From Acinetobacter marinus (lineage in GTDB: Bacteria > Pseudomonadota > Gammaproteobacteria > Pseudomonadales > Moraxellaceae): DNA of 64,000 nucleotides. The stretch is taken from assembly GCF_900096915.1 (NCBI RefSeq), contig NZ_FMYK01000011.1, positions 1 through 64,000 of the forward strand. Direction: 5' to 3'. The notes beneath the pieces are model-generated. The model ran no database searches and was not told the DNA's origin. It worked only from the letters and a program-made list of their open reading frames with translations. Position 1 is the first letter of the stretch. Each line of letters begins with the position of its first letter. Made by a program: the position numbers and the translations under genes. Of this stretch, positions 53,619-62,780 are shown in pieces.

Positions 53619-54749
53619 ATGGCAAAGCGTGACTATTATGAGGTTTTAGGTGTTGCTAAAACCGCCAGCGATGACGAAATCAAAAAAGCCTACCGCAAGC
53701 TGGCGATGAAATATCACCCAGACCGCAACCCTGACAATGCTGAAGCAGAAGACAAATTTAAAGAAGCCACTGAGGCGTATGAAGTCTTATCAGACGGCGA
53801 AAAACGTAGCATGTATGACCGTATGGGACACAGTGCGTTTGAAGGCGGTTTTGGTGGAGGCGGTGGCTTCGGTGGTGGTGGTTTTAGCGCCGAAGATATT
53901 TTTAGTCAGTTTGGCGATATTTTTGGTGGTGCATTTGGCGGTGGCGGACGTGGACAGCAACGTCAGCGCCGTGGCTCAGATTTGCGCTATGTGATGGAAC
54001 TCAGTCTTGAAGAAGCCATCAAAGGCGTCAAGAAAACTATTACGTTCTCTGCGCCAGCACCTTGTAATACTTGTGATGGCAAGGGAGCAAAAAATCCAAA
54101 CGATGTGGAAACTTGTAAAACCTGTCATGGCGCTGGTCAAGTGCGCATGCAACAAGGTTTCTTTGCGGTACAACAAACTTGTAGTACGTGCCGTGGTACG
54201 GGTAAAACCATTAAAAACCCATGTAATACCTGTCATGGTAGCGGCATCCAAGATCGTCAGCAGACCTTGGAAGTGACCATTCCTGCGGGTGTGGACAATG
54301 GCGACCGTGTACGCCTCACTGGTAAAGGTGAAGCGATGCGTGATGGTCAAGCAGGTGATCTTTACGTGGAAGTGGTGGTGCGTGAGCATGAAATCTTCCA
54401 ACGTGATGGCGCCGACCTGTATATGGATGTGCCTGTTAGCATCGCCGATGCAGCTTTGGGTAAAGAAATCCAAATTCCGACCTTGGATAGCCGAGTCAGT
54501 TTGAAAATCCCTGAAGGCACACAAACAGGGAAAATGTTCCGTCTACGTGGTAAAGGGGTAAAACCTGTGCGTAGCACTATGGTGGGGGATTTACTTTGCC
54601 GAGTAATGGTAGAAACGCCGACCAATCTCAATGAAAAGCAACGTGAATTATTACGTGAGTTTCAGCAGACACTTGGTGACAGCAATCTGCACAGCGAAAC
54701 CAAGAAAAAGAAAGGTTTCTTTGATAAGGTATCAGACTTGTTTGACTAA
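53619..54749 (+). CDS. dnaJ: Chaperone protein DnaJ
   Basis: 376 residues. J domain with HPDRNP, a Gly/Phe-rich linker, four CxxCxGxG zinc repeats (CNTCDGKG, CKTCHGAG, CSTCRGTG, CNTCHGSG) and the C-terminal substrate-binding and dimer domains. It delivers unfolded proteins to DnaK and stimulates its ATPase. dnaK is not next to it, which is normal for Acinetobacter. Confidence 0.98.
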   Translation: MAKRDYYEVLGVAKTASDDEIKKAYRKLAMKYHPDRNPDNAEAEDKFKEATEAYEVLSDGEKRSMYDRMGHSAFEGGFGGGGGFGGGGFSAEDIFSQFGDIFGGAFGGGGRGQQRQRRGSDLRYVMELSLEEAIKGVKKTITFSAPAPCNTCDGKGAKNPNDVETCKTCHGAGQVRMQQGFFAVQQTCSTCRGTGKTIKNPCNTCHGSGIQDRQQTLEVTIPAGVDNGDRVRLTGKGEAMRDGQAGDLYVEVVVREHEIFQRDGADLYMDVPVSIADAALGKEIQIPTLDSRVSLKIPEGTQTGKMFRLRGKGVKPVRSTMVGDLLCRVMVETPTNLNEKQRELLREFQQTLGDSNLHSETKKKKGFFDKVSDLFD

Positions 54750-54780
54750 TTGATTGATATTATATCGATTTTTAGGTTTT

Positions 54781-54810
54781 AAAATGCTTGCCATGTGCAG
54801 GCATTTTTTA
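54781..54810 (+). terminator. dnaJ terminator
   Basis: AAAATGCTTGC and its partner GCAGGCATTTTTT form an imperfect stem around CATGT, with a T run, 30 bases after the dnaJ stop. Confidence 0.7.
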
Positions 54811-54951
54811 TGCAAGTTTATATGGCATTTGTGAAGCATGCTGAAATTCAACATAAAAATCACTGATGTGTAGGATTTCGCCTTCTCATGGGGCAAAGTT
54901 TTGCTATAGTAATGCACAAATTTTTTATCTTTGATTTAAGCTGAGGCAGTT

Positions 54952-55761
54952 ATGGCAAATTCACCACGTATTGGCATTTTGGGTGCGGGTGGTCGTATGG
55001 GACGTACCTTGATCCAAGCAGTACATCAAGCAGGGCATACGCTTGCAGCCGCAGTAGAGCGTCCTGAAAGCAGTTTGCTCGGTGCGGATGCAGGTGAGTT
55101 GGCTGGAGTTGGTGCGCTTGGTGTTAAAGTGGTTGGTAGTCTTGAAGAAGCCTTGCCAGTGTGTGATGTGGTGATTGACTTTACTGCACCCTCGGCGACT
55201 GAACAACATCTCAAAGCATGCCAAGCTGCCAATGTGGCGATGGTGATTGGTACTACAGGTTTTAGCGATGCACAAAAAGCCTTGCTAGATGAGGCGGCGA
55301 AAACGATTCCAGTGGTCTATGCGGCGAACTATTCCGTCGGGGTCAATGTCTCGATCAAACTGCTTGAGATGGCAGCCAAAGCCTTTGGCGATACGGTCGA
55401 TATCGAAGTGGTTGAAGCGCATCACCGTCACAAAGTTGATGCACCATCAGGCACGGCACTGATGATGGGTGAAGCGGTTGCGGACGCACTTGGTCGTGAT
55501 CTCAAAGACGTTGCAGTGTATGGACGTGAAGGGATTACAGGTGCACGTGATCGTCAAACCATCGGTTTTGAAACCATTCGTGGTGGTGATATTGTCGGTG
55601 AACACAATGTGATGTTTATTGGCGAAGGTGAGCGTTTGGAAATTAAACACACTGCCACCAGTCGCATGAACTTCGCAGGTGGTGCCGTCCGTGCTGCTGC
55701 ATGGGTCGTTGCCCAATCACCGAAGCGTTACGATATGCTGGATGTGTTGAATCTGAAATAA
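54952..55761 (+). CDS. dapB: 4-hydroxy-tetrahydrodipicolinate reductase
   Basis: 269 residues. GILGAGGRMGRTLIQAVHQA binds NADPH; VEAHHRHKVDAPSGTALMMG carries the catalytic His/Lys pair; TTGFSDAQKALL is typical. It reduces dihydrodipicolinate on the way to lysine and diaminopimelate. GAGG precedes the ATG. Confidence 0.97.
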   Translation: MANSPRIGILGAGGRMGRTLIQAVHQAGHTLAAAVERPESSLLGADAGELAGVGALGVKVVGSLEEALPVCDVVIDFTAPSATEQHLKACQAANVAMVIGTTGFSDAQKALLDEAAKTIPVVYAANYSVGVNVSIKLLEMAAKAFGDTVDIEVVEAHHRHKVDAPSGTALMMGEAVADALGRDLKDVAVYGREGITGARDRQTIGFETIRGGDIVGEHNVMFIGEGERLEIKHTATSRMNFAGGAVRAAAWVVAQSPKRYDMLDVLNLK

Positions 55762-56094
55762 ACGAGCAGTAAGAAGTAAAAAGTACACAATAAAAGTGGC
55801 GTGCTCTAGGGTGCGTCCCAATGTGTTTGGTGGAAAGCACAAGGCAGAGAGATGCATGACAGCTTGTTGCCGAAACATCGTGAAACACCTTGAGATATAT
55901 TGCTGACATGCAGTCACAGAAAGCTACGGACAATGCAAGATGCATTGTTTATACTTTTTAAAAATGGTTTGAGTGCGATCTGACAGAAGCCATTGCGAAT
56001 ATCAGCTTTGCCATGTGATCAAAGCAGAAAACAAAAATATTGGAACAATGGTTGGATCATCATCATTGGACAAGAAGAATTGGACGACAAGGAT
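55762..56094. other. Intergenic region with dapB terminator-like hairpin
   Basis: The hairpin ACAATGCA-AGA-TGCATTGT at 55930-55948 is followed by a T-rich run and probably ends dapB transcription. An AT-rich promoter region for the START-domain gene follows. No gene is visible. Confidence 0.5.
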
Positions 56095-56760
56095 ATGTTA
56101 AAACGATTTTACGCCTTTTGGGTGGTGCTGTGTTTATGCGTTGGTGTGTTACTGAGCAACATCAGCTATGCCAAAGGGACAGAAAAATTATCCATTAATA
56201 AGCAAGGTATTAAGGTCTGGACGCAGCAGATCAAAGACAATCCGATGATGCACTATCGTGCTGAAACCACGCTGAATACCTCGATTGAAAATGCCGTCGG
56301 CTTAATCTTGGATACCGATCGTGGCAAAACCTGGATTCCCTATGTGACTGATATTCAAGTGATTGATCGGGACGATGCTGCGGGTGAGTTTGTGATTTAT
56401 ATCAAATTTGATTTTCCTTTCCCGCTCAACGACCGTGATCTGGTGGTGAAAGGAAAAATGAGTAAAAATAACAAAGGTCAAATGATTGTGAAAAATACCG
56501 CAATCAAAGACCCTCGAGTGCCACTGAAAAATAACGTGATTCGCATCACCCGCTACGAAGGCGATTGGGTGCTGACCAAACTCAGCGCTAAGCAAGTCAA
56601 AGTCAGCACGTCGGGTTTTGCCGATCCTGCGGGCTCGATTCCGACCAGTTTTGTGAATACTTTTGTGGAACAGCAACCCTATCAAATGTTGCAGCGCATG
56701 AAACAGTATGTCAAAACGGTGAAATATAGCAGCGACGATTTACCTTCAGCCTTGAGATAA
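56095..56760 (+). CDS. START-domain lipid-binding protein, secreted
   Basis: 221 residues from ATG 56095 (AAGGAT just upstream); an upstream frame from 55993 lacks a signal. A signal peptide (FWVVLCLCVGVLLSNISYAKG) is followed by a START/SRPBCC fold: HYRAETTLNTSIENAVGLIL, LNDRDLVVKGKM and TRYEGDWVLTKL. It would bind a hydrophobic ligand in the periplasm. The ligand is unknown. Confidence 0.78.
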   Translation: MLKRFYAFWVVLCLCVGVLLSNISYAKGTEKLSINKQGIKVWTQQIKDNPMMHYRAETTLNTSIENAVGLILDTDRGKTWIPYVTDIQVIDRDDAAGEFVIYIKFDFPFPLNDRDLVVKGKMSKNNKGQMIVKNTAIKDPRVPLKNNVIRITRYEGDWVLTKLSAKQVKVSTSGFADPAGSIPTSFVNTFVEQQPYQMLQRMKQYVKTVKYSSDDLPSALR

Positions 56761-56914
56761 GATCGTTTTGACGCTGTATTCTTCCGTATAACGACTATAT
56801 AGCGTGGTGAAATACCCGTAACATTCGACATTATCTTTTGTAATTGCGCTGGTGAAGTGTGAAAATCCAGCTACACTAGGCGCAGTTTTTACCGAGTCGA
56901 TTTAGGGCAATAGA

Positions 56915-57658
56915 ATGAAACATTGGAAACAACTCAGTACAGCATTAATGTTCTCTGGTATGGCAGGCGGGATGGTGGCTTTGAGTGCCAGCGCACACGC
57001 CGATATGCTTGGTTTGTACGGTAGTGTCGATTACTGGCACCTACAAGGCGAATATAATCAATCACCTGAAGATGAAAGTCTGCGTGATGCGGACAAACTG
57101 GACTTGGAAGATAAAGGTCAAGCGCAAATCGCACTGGCTTTTGAGCATCCTATTCCATTGATTCCAAATGCAAAAATCCGTCATGTTGGGATTGATGTCG
57201 ACACTGAAGAAGACAATCTCTCAGGTCATGCACTGTATAATATCGACCTCGATTCAACCGATTTCATTTTATATTATGAAATTCTAGACAATATCGTCAG
57301 TGTTGATGCGGGTGTAGCAGCAAAACGCCTTGATGGTGATGTGACTTACTACAGCACACTCGGTGAAGATAAGGTTAACATCAGTGAAACCGCACCAATG
57401 GTGTATCTTGCAGCAGGAGCAAAACTGCCATTTACAGGGTTGAGTGCTAAAGCAGAAGTATTGGCAACGAATTATAGTGATACGCAAATCACTGATGCAT
57501 CAGCAGAAATCAAATATAACTTCATTGAAAATATGGCAATCGACTTGGGTGCAAAAGCGGGTTATCGTTTGCTCAATATTGAACTAGATGATCAAGATGG
57601 CTATAACACCAAGTTCGATTTTGATGGTCCATATATTGGCTTAGAAGCGCATTTCTAA
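56915..57658 (+). CDS. Outer membrane beta-barrel protein (TIGR04219/YfaZ-like)
   Basis: 247 residues. A signal peptide (ALMFSGMAGGMVALSASAHAD) and alternating beta-strands up to the terminal aromatic (GPYIGLEAHF) fit a small outer membrane barrel. IRHVGIDVDTEEDNLSGHAL and the acidic loops are typical of TIGR04219 proteins. AGGGC lies 7 bases before the ATG. Substrate or role unknown. Confidence 0.8.
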   Translation: MKHWKQLSTALMFSGMAGGMVALSASAHADMLGLYGSVDYWHLQGEYNQSPEDESLRDADKLDLEDKGQAQIALAFEHPIPLIPNAKIRHVGIDVDTEEDNLSGHALYNIDLDSTDFILYYEILDNIVSVDAGVAAKRLDGDVTYYSTLGEDKVNISETAPMVYLAAGAKLPFTGLSAKAEVLATNYSDTQITDASAEIKYNFIENMAIDLGAKAGYRLLNIELDDQDGYNTKFDFDGPYIGLEAHF

Positions 57659-57683
57659 TTTGAAAATCGCTTGAAATCTAAAA

Positions 57684-57711
57684 AACGGATGCATGATCAT
57701 CCGTTTTTTTT
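57684..57711. terminator. Terminator between the barrel gene and the HSL hydrolase
   Basis: AACGGATG and CATCCGTT pair around CATGAT, with an A run before and an 8-base T run after the stem, so it can act in both directions. Confidence 0.85.
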
Positions 57712-57848
57712 ATGAGCATGTTTCGGAAAATGATCAATGTTAGCCATGGTGTACACAGGCGATGTACATATGCGGTGTGCAAAAACAGTTTGCGAAAAGC
57801 ATGGTTCCACGTGAAACCATGACTTCAAAATACAGCAAAAATGCTCGT

Positions 57849-58916
57849 TTAAGATAGCGTATTCCAAAATTGACGAAAGGCTTTTGCATGTTCAATCCAG
57901 TGCTGTTTCGCACGGTGATGGATTGTGGTCATATTGATGAAGCCATGTGGTTGGTCTGCGATATTGCTGTAGAGGGTTTTTACACCTGCGTGTTTGAGTT
58001 TTTCAGCGTAGAGCTCACCTTCATCATGTAATACATCGAATTGAGCCGTGATGACATAGGCAGGTGCAAGTCCATTTAAGTCACCATAAATCGGTGAGAT
58101 GATCGGATCATCCAGTGCGGTCTGATGACGCATTGGGTAAAGTGCTGTGACATTATCAATATCTTCGGCAGTCAGCACCAAGCCATCTTTATACTTATAA
58201 AAGGAAGCATAACGATTTTTAAAATCAATCGCAGGGTAGACGAGGAACTGTGCTTGTGGCGCAAATATTTGATTTTTAGACTGTTGTGAAACAACAGCGC
58301 TGATATTTCCGCCTGCACTATCGCCTGCGACAGCAATACGATTTGGGGCAACATTCAAATCTTGCTGATGTTCAAAAGCCCATTGTAATGCCTCAACGCA
58401 GCGTTGAATCATTTGCTGTGCAGAATGCTCTGGAGCAAGCGGATAATCGACACTCAAGACTTGCGCATTGGCATGTTTGGCGAGTAAACGACAGGCTTCG
58501 TCGTGGCTATCTAAGTCCCCGACGATAAAACCACCACCATGATAAAACACGATCAAAGGCAAGGTCTGCTCAGGATTTGGATGATAGAGACGTGCTTTGG
58601 TTGTGCCCGAAGCCAGCGCAAGTTGTCGGTCTTCAACACGGGCGATCGCTGTTACTTGTGACTGAAAGGCTTGCATTTGTTGGGTGAATTGTGTGCGACT
58701 TTTTTGATAATTTTCTTTGATAAATCCTGAGCGTTTTTGTTTGAGCTGGGCTGCTAAAATACAGCTATAAAATGGATGCAGTGCAGGAAAAGAATATGGA
58801 TACTCCAACATACGAGCCAAACGGCGTTGCACGATTGCTGGCGCACGATCAATAGCACGGGCGCTATGTCCTTGTGCCTTGAGTTTGATCTGCGCAAGGT
58901 CAAAAAATTTACTCAT
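57849..58916 (-). CDS. Alpha/beta hydrolase, hormone-sensitive lipase family
   Basis: 355 residues. FYHGGGFIVGDLDSHDEACR has the HGGG oxyanion motif; VAGDSAGGNISAV carries the catalytic serine; QFDVLHDEGELYAEKL and the later QPHGFINM supply Asp and His. GGAGC is 5 bases before the ATG. It is a second HSL-type esterase in this window, not a tandem copy of the one at 31555. Confidence 0.9.
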   Translation of the reverse strand: MSKFFDLAQIKLKAQGHSARAIDRAPAIVQRRLARMLEYPYSFPALHPFYSCILAAQLKQKRSGFIKENYQKSRTQFTQQMQAFQSQVTAIARVEDRQLALASGTTKARLYHPNPEQTLPLIVFYHGGGFIVGDLDSHDEACRLLAKHANAQVLSVDYPLAPEHSAQQMIQRCVEALQWAFEHQQDLNVAPNRIAVAGDSAGGNISAVVSQQSKNQIFAPQAQFLVYPAIDFKNRYASFYKYKDGLVLTAEDIDNVTALYPMRHQTALDDPIISPIYGDLNGLAPAYVITAQFDVLHDEGELYAEKLKHAGVKTLYSNIADQPHGFINMTTIHHRAKQHWIEHAKAFRQFWNTLS

Positions 58917-59144
58917 GATTGCTCCATAATCTGATGATTGTGCGTCAAATCGCAGTATGTTCTACATGTTTTATTCATAGTTTTGCCGAATGGTTAATCC
59001 AGTTGCACAATCAGCATAGATTTCATACATTGCCCTGCGATTTGATTCCTATGCTGTGGTTATAGTCATTACAATAACTTGAAAACCAATATTGTCAAGT
59101 TGAAGTTTTGCGAATGGATTGACGACATTGTAGGAGGAATCGCC

Positions 59145-59921
59145 ATGTCAAATACCTCACTTTTAAAAGCCAGCGCAGTGCTTTTAGTCACAGCCATATC
59201 TGCTGTGGGCTGTGTGGTTGCGCCAGATTCAGATGGTTATTCACGCTCAGATGGTAGATATGGTTATCCGAGTACACGTTATCCGACTGGATATGACAGC
59301 CGTGACCAATACGAGTGGCAACGTGAGCGTCAGCGCCAATACGAACGTCAAAGAGCGTATCAACTTGAGCAAGCAAGAAACCGTGCTGAATATCACGATC
59401 GTCAAGTTTGGCTTGCACAAGAGCGTGATCGTCAAAAGCAATATGATGCACAGCGTAAACGAGATGAATGGGAGCGTCAGCGCCGTCAACAAGATGCGAA
59501 AAAGCGTGCCGATGAACAACGTCAACGAGAAATCCGAGAAAAAGCTGATCAAGAAAGAAAAAATCGGGAAAAAGAAATTCGAGAAAGAAACAATCGAGAC
59601 CGTGAACAGCGAGAGCGTGAACAGAGAGATCGAGAAAATAAAGCACGCATAGCGCAAGAGCGTCGGGATCGTAATAATGATGCACAACGTAGAGTGCAAC
59701 AGCAAAAAGCGCAACAGCAAAAAGCACAACAGCAAAAAGCACAACAGCAAAAAGCACAACAACAACGAGATCAACGTGCCAAGCAGCAGCGTGAAAAAGC
59801 ACAAAGAGACCAAGCGCAGCGTCAGAGGCAGCAACGTGAAAAGGAACAACGAGCAAAAGATCAGCAAAAACAAATCGCTGAACTACGAGAACGGGCTGAA
59901 AGAGCGCGTCAAAATCGATAA
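59145..59921 (+). CDS. Gln/Arg/Glu-rich lipoprotein with tandem QQQKA repeats
   Basis: 258 residues from ATG 59145, preceded by the strong GGAGGAATCGCC. A signal peptide ends in lipobox AVGC (Cys24). The rest is highly charged and helical, nearly all Q, R, E, K and D (RQRQYERQRAYQLEQARNRA), likely one long coiled coil reaching from the membrane. Four tandem AQQQK units lie at about residues 186-205. Length may vary by slippage. Function unknown; a cell-wall or envelope spacer role is only speculation. Confidence 0.8.
   Translation: MSNTSLLKASAVLLVTAISAVGCVVAPDSDGYSRSDGRYGYPSTRYPTGYDSRDQYEWQRERQRQYERQRAYQLEQARNRAEYHDRQVWLAQERDRQKQYDAQRKRDEWERQRRQQDAKKRADEQRQREIREKADQERKNREKEIRERNNRDREQREREQRDRENKARIAQERRDRNNDAQRRVQQQKAQQQKAQQQKAQQQKAQQQRDQRAKQQREKAQRDQAQRQRQQREKEQRAKDQQKQIAELRERAERARQNR
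59694..59760 (+). repeat. 15-bp tandem repeat encoding QQQKA
   Basis: CAACAGCAAAAAGCG/A occurs four times in tandem and is followed by a fifth, diverged unit. It is inside the lipoprotein gene and keeps the frame. Length should be polymorphic between strains. Confidence 0.85.
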
Positions 59922-60027
59922 ATTTGCCAGTGCAACGTAAAAAATATGACTGACTATATGATTGATAGTTAATTAAAAAAGAATAAATTTGAGCAAATTA
60001 TAAGCGATGCATAGTCGCTTACTATTA

Positions 60028-60066
60028 AAAAAAATGCCGCATTTGTGATAATCTGCGGCATTTTTT
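60028..60066 (+). terminator. Terminator after the Q/R-rich lipoprotein gene
   Basis: AAAAAATGCCGCA and TGCGGCATTTTTT pair perfectly around a 12-base loop, with a T run at the end. It is 110 bases beyond the stop. Confidence 0.85.
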
Positions 60067-60109
60067 ACAGTATGCTAATGCGAAGCATCGGAGATATAAG
60101 GGGATTTCT

Positions 60110-61585
60110 GTGACCAAACAACGTGAAAATTGGTCGGCCCGATCTGGATTTATTCTAGCTGCCATCGGATCGGCGGTCGGATTGGGTAATATTTGGCGTT
60201 TTCCATACGTGACGTATGAGAACGGCGGTGGTGCCTTTCTTGTACCATATTTAATTGCATTATTTACTGCGGGCTTACCGCTGTTATTTCTCGACTATGC
60301 GGTCGGGCATAAATATCGTGGCGCACCACCGACTGCCTATAAAAAAGTGTCTAAGCCGATGGAGGCTGTAGGTTGGTGGCAGGTCATGGTGACATTGGCG
60401 ATCGGCGCCTACTATGCCAGCGTGTTGTCATGGGCGGGGAGCTATATCTTCTTCTCATGGGGACAGAAGTGGGGCGAAGACACGCAAACCTTCTTCTTTA
60501 AAAATTATTTAGAAACTGCTGATACGCTTGCCTTTGGTTTTGTGCCACATCTGTTTTTTGGATTGCTCATTGTTTGGGGAATCACCATGCTGATTTTGTA
60601 TGGTGGCATCAAAAAAGGCGTGGAAGTTGCCAATAAAATCTTTATTCCACTATTAATTGTCTTGTTTACCATTTTGGTGATTCAGGCGATTCGTTTGCCA
60701 GGTGCGAGTATTGGTTTGGATGCATTATTTACCCCTGACTGGGCGGCGATGACCAACTATAAGGTCTGGCTGGCAGCGTACGGGCATATTTTCTTCTCGT
60801 TATCAGTCGGCTTTGGCATCATGCTGACCTACGCCTCTTATCTCAAACCAAAATCCAATGTCATAGGTTCTGGGATCGTGGTTGGCTTAGCCAACTCATC
60901 TTTTGAATTACTGGCAGGCATCGGGGTCTTTGCTGCGCTTGGCTTCATGGCGCAAAGTGCGGGTGTCGAGTTTAAGGATGTGGTGAGTGGCGGTATTGGC
61001 TTGGCATTTATTGCCTTTCCGAAGCTGATCTCGAGTCTTGGTGCTGGTGCGGACTTATTCGGCTTCTTATTCTTTAGTTCGTTGGTCGTTGCAGGGATCA
61101 CCTCGATGGTGAGTATCTTGCAAGTGCCGATCAGCGCATTTCAGGACAAACTTGGCTGGTCTCGTGCTAAAGCAGTGACGATCATTGCGGGTGGTTTGGC
61201 AGTGATTTCGATCGGGTTATTCTCAACACATAGCGCGATCAAGTTCGTTGATATTATCGATCACTTTGCCAATAGTATCGGGATTGTGTTTGGTGCGTTG
61301 CTATCGATTGTGATGATTACATGGTTTAAGCGTTCTAAACTGTTTGAATTGGAACAGCATATCAATGCGATTTCCAGCATTCAGATGGGTGCTGGCTGGC
61401 GCTTTATGCTCACCATCGTGACACCATTGTCGCTCTTGATCGCATTTGTGCTATCGATTGTATCGTTAGTCAGCAACGGCTATGAAGGCTATCCAACATC
61501 GATGTTGTTAATCTTTGGTTGGGGTGTGGTGCTGTTATTTATCCTTGGTGCGTTGGCACTGAGTCAACTCAAAGACCATGAATAA
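60110..61585 (+). CDS. Sodium-dependent transporter (NSS/SNF family)
   Basis: 491 residues from GTG 60110 (AGGGGAT 5 bases before). The first helix is classic NSS: SARSGFILAAIGSAVGLGNI followed by WRFPYVTYENGGGAFLVPYL; about 12 helices overall. It imports an amino acid with sodium. The following 35-residue gene is of the MetS type, so methionine or alanine uptake is likely. Confidence 0.94.
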   Translation: MTKQRENWSARSGFILAAIGSAVGLGNIWRFPYVTYENGGGAFLVPYLIALFTAGLPLLFLDYAVGHKYRGAPPTAYKKVSKPMEAVGWWQVMVTLAIGAYYASVLSWAGSYIFFSWGQKWGEDTQTFFFKNYLETADTLAFGFVPHLFFGLLIVWGITMLILYGGIKKGVEVANKIFIPLLIVLFTILVIQAIRLPGASIGLDALFTPDWAAMTNYKVWLAAYGHIFFSLSVGFGIMLTYASYLKPKSNVIGSGIVVGLANSSFELLAGIGVFAALGFMAQSAGVEFKDVVSGGIGLAFIAFPKLISSLGAGADLFGFLFFSSLVVAGITSMVSILQVPISAFQDKLGWSRAKAVTIIAGGLAVISIGLFSTHSAIKFVDIIDHFANSIGIVFGALLSIVMITWFKRSKLFELEQHINAISSIQMGAGWRFMLTIVTPLSLLIAFVLSIVSLVSNGYEGYPTSMLLIFGWGVVLLFILGALALSQLKDHE

Positions 61586-61611
61586 AATCAATCAGCTAAA
61601 GGAGAAAAATC

Positions 61612-61719
61612 ATGTCAAATAGTGCACTGATGATGATGATTGTATCGATCCTTGCCCTATGGGGTGGGTTGTTATGGGCTATGATTCATTTGGTCAAGCA
61701 TCCAGATCCAGAGGATTAA
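61612..61719 (+). CDS. MetS family NSS transporter small subunit
   Basis: 35 residues (MSNSALMMMIVSILALWGGL, then LWAMIHLVKHPDPED), a single transmembrane helix with a short cytoplasmic tail. AAGGAG lies 7 bases before the ATG. Very small subunits of this type accompany methionine/alanine NSS transporters such as MetP in Corynebacterium, where they are needed for activity. It sits 26 bases after the transporter, clearly in one operon. It is short enough to be missed by standard gene finding. Confidence 0.85.
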   Translation: MSNSALMMMIVSILALWGGLLWAMIHLVKHPDPED

Positions 61720-61745
61720 GCGGAAAATCCGATTACCCCAATGAA

Positions 61746-61760
61746 TGATAATTATTATCA
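61746..61760. promoter_or_regulatory. Fur box (perfect 7-1-7) upstream of zupT
   Basis: TGATAAT-T-ATTATCA is a perfect 7-1-7 Fur site inside a longer palindrome (arms ATGAATGATAAT and complement, 61741-61765). It lies just upstream of a -10-like TATACA (61777-61782), overlapping the expected -35 region, 56 bases before the zupT start. Iron-loaded Fur should repress the transporter. Confidence 0.75.
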
Positions 61761-61815
61761 TTCATTGAAAATGTGTTATACACTGTGCTCATCGTTTCAA
61801 TAGATTAGCCAGATT

Positions 61816-62622
61816 ATGTCGGATTTCTTTAGTACCAATGTGCTGATTGCCTTTTTGGTCACGGTGTTGGCAAGTTTGGCAACCGTCGTCGGCGGTGCAT
61901 TGGTATTATTCTTTAAGCAGCCGAGTCCTCGGCTGTTGTCTTTTGGGCTAGCATTTGCTGGTGGGGCGATGGTCTATGTTTCGCTGACTGAGATTCTTAC
62001 CAAGTCAGTCGACTCATTTTCACAATCTTATGATTCACAAATTGGCTTTGCATTTGGCACCTTTGCCTTTCTCGCAGGAATTCTGCTGGTTATTCTCTTA
62101 GATCGTTTTATTCCCAATCCACATGATGCCTTAGATCGTGCACATTTAACCGATCAAAATGATGCAGGGCTATATCGCACGGGCTTACTCACACTATTTG
62201 CAATTACTGCACATAACTTCCCTGAAGGCTTAGCGACCTTCTTTGCTACGCTAGAAAATGCCACGCTTGGCGTACCGCTTGCCGCAGCAATTGCAATTCA
62301 TAACATTCCCGAAGGGATTGCCATCGCCGTGCCTGTTTATGCGGCGACAAAGAGTAAATCGATGGCGCTGTTGGCGAGTTTCATCTCAGGGCTTGCCGAG
62401 CCATTGGGGGCGTTGATTGGCTATAGCATCCTTGCGCCGTTTATGAATTCTTTGGTGTTTGGTACAGTTTTTGGATTGATTGCAGGGGTGATGGTATTCT
62501 TGGCATTGGACGAATTGCTTCCTGCGGCAAAGCGCTATGCCAAAGGACATGAAACGGTGTATGGTTTGGTGACGGGGATGTCGATGTTGGCGGTGAGTCT
62601 AGTACTGTTTAAACTCATCTAA
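61816..62622 (+). CDS. zupT: ZIP family metal transporter (ZupT)
   Basis: 268 residues, about eight membrane helices. The metal-binding HNFPEGLATF and HNIPEGIAIA motifs in helices 4 and 5 are diagnostic. ZupT imports Fe(II), Zn(II) and other divalent metals. The Fur box upstream argues that iron is its physiological substrate here. No strong ribosome binding site is seen. Confidence 0.95.
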   Translation: MSDFFSTNVLIAFLVTVLASLATVVGGALVLFFKQPSPRLLSFGLAFAGGAMVYVSLTEILTKSVDSFSQSYDSQIGFAFGTFAFLAGILLVILLDRFIPNPHDALDRAHLTDQNDAGLYRTGLLTLFAITAHNFPEGLATFFATLENATLGVPLAAAIAIHNIPEGIAIAVPVYAATKSKSMALLASFISGLAEPLGALIGYSILAPFMNSLVFGTVFGLIAGVMVFLALDELLPAAKRYAKGHETVYGLVTGMSMLAVSLVLFKLI

Positions 62623-62656
62623 ACATGAAAATTCATAGATGACAGTCAGGCAAGAA

Positions 62657-62687
62657 AAAAGCATCGTTGGCAACGAACGATGCTTTT
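62657..62687. terminator. Bidirectional terminator between zupT and rsmB
   Basis: AAAAGCATCGTT and AACGATGCTTTT pair around GGCAACG. The flanks are A-rich on the left and T-rich on the right. Confidence 0.8.
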
Positions 62688-62712
62688 GGTTTTAAAAGGT
62701 TTAACTTTAACG

Positions 62713-62780
62713 CTTTCAATCAAACAGCTTTTTCAATCAAGCAACTTTTTCAATCAAGCAACTTTTTCAATTAAGCAATA
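62713..62780. repeat. 17-bp tandem repeat at the 3' end of rsmB
   Basis: The unit ACTTTTTCAATCAAGCA is repeated two to four times with some divergence. The innermost copy carries the last codons of rsmB (ending IEKVA) and its stop at 62754-62756; the others lie just behind the stop and look like duplications of the gene's end. Confidence 0.75.

Noticed and set aside
54982..55945. Minus-strand open frames across dapB
   Set aside because: They mirror the plus-strand coding sequence and lack ribosome binding sites and family similarity.
59188..59873. Long minus-strand open frames opposite the Q/R-rich lipoprotein gene
   Set aside because: They result from the CAA/CGT/AAA-rich composition of the plus-strand gene; no start signal or recognisable domain.
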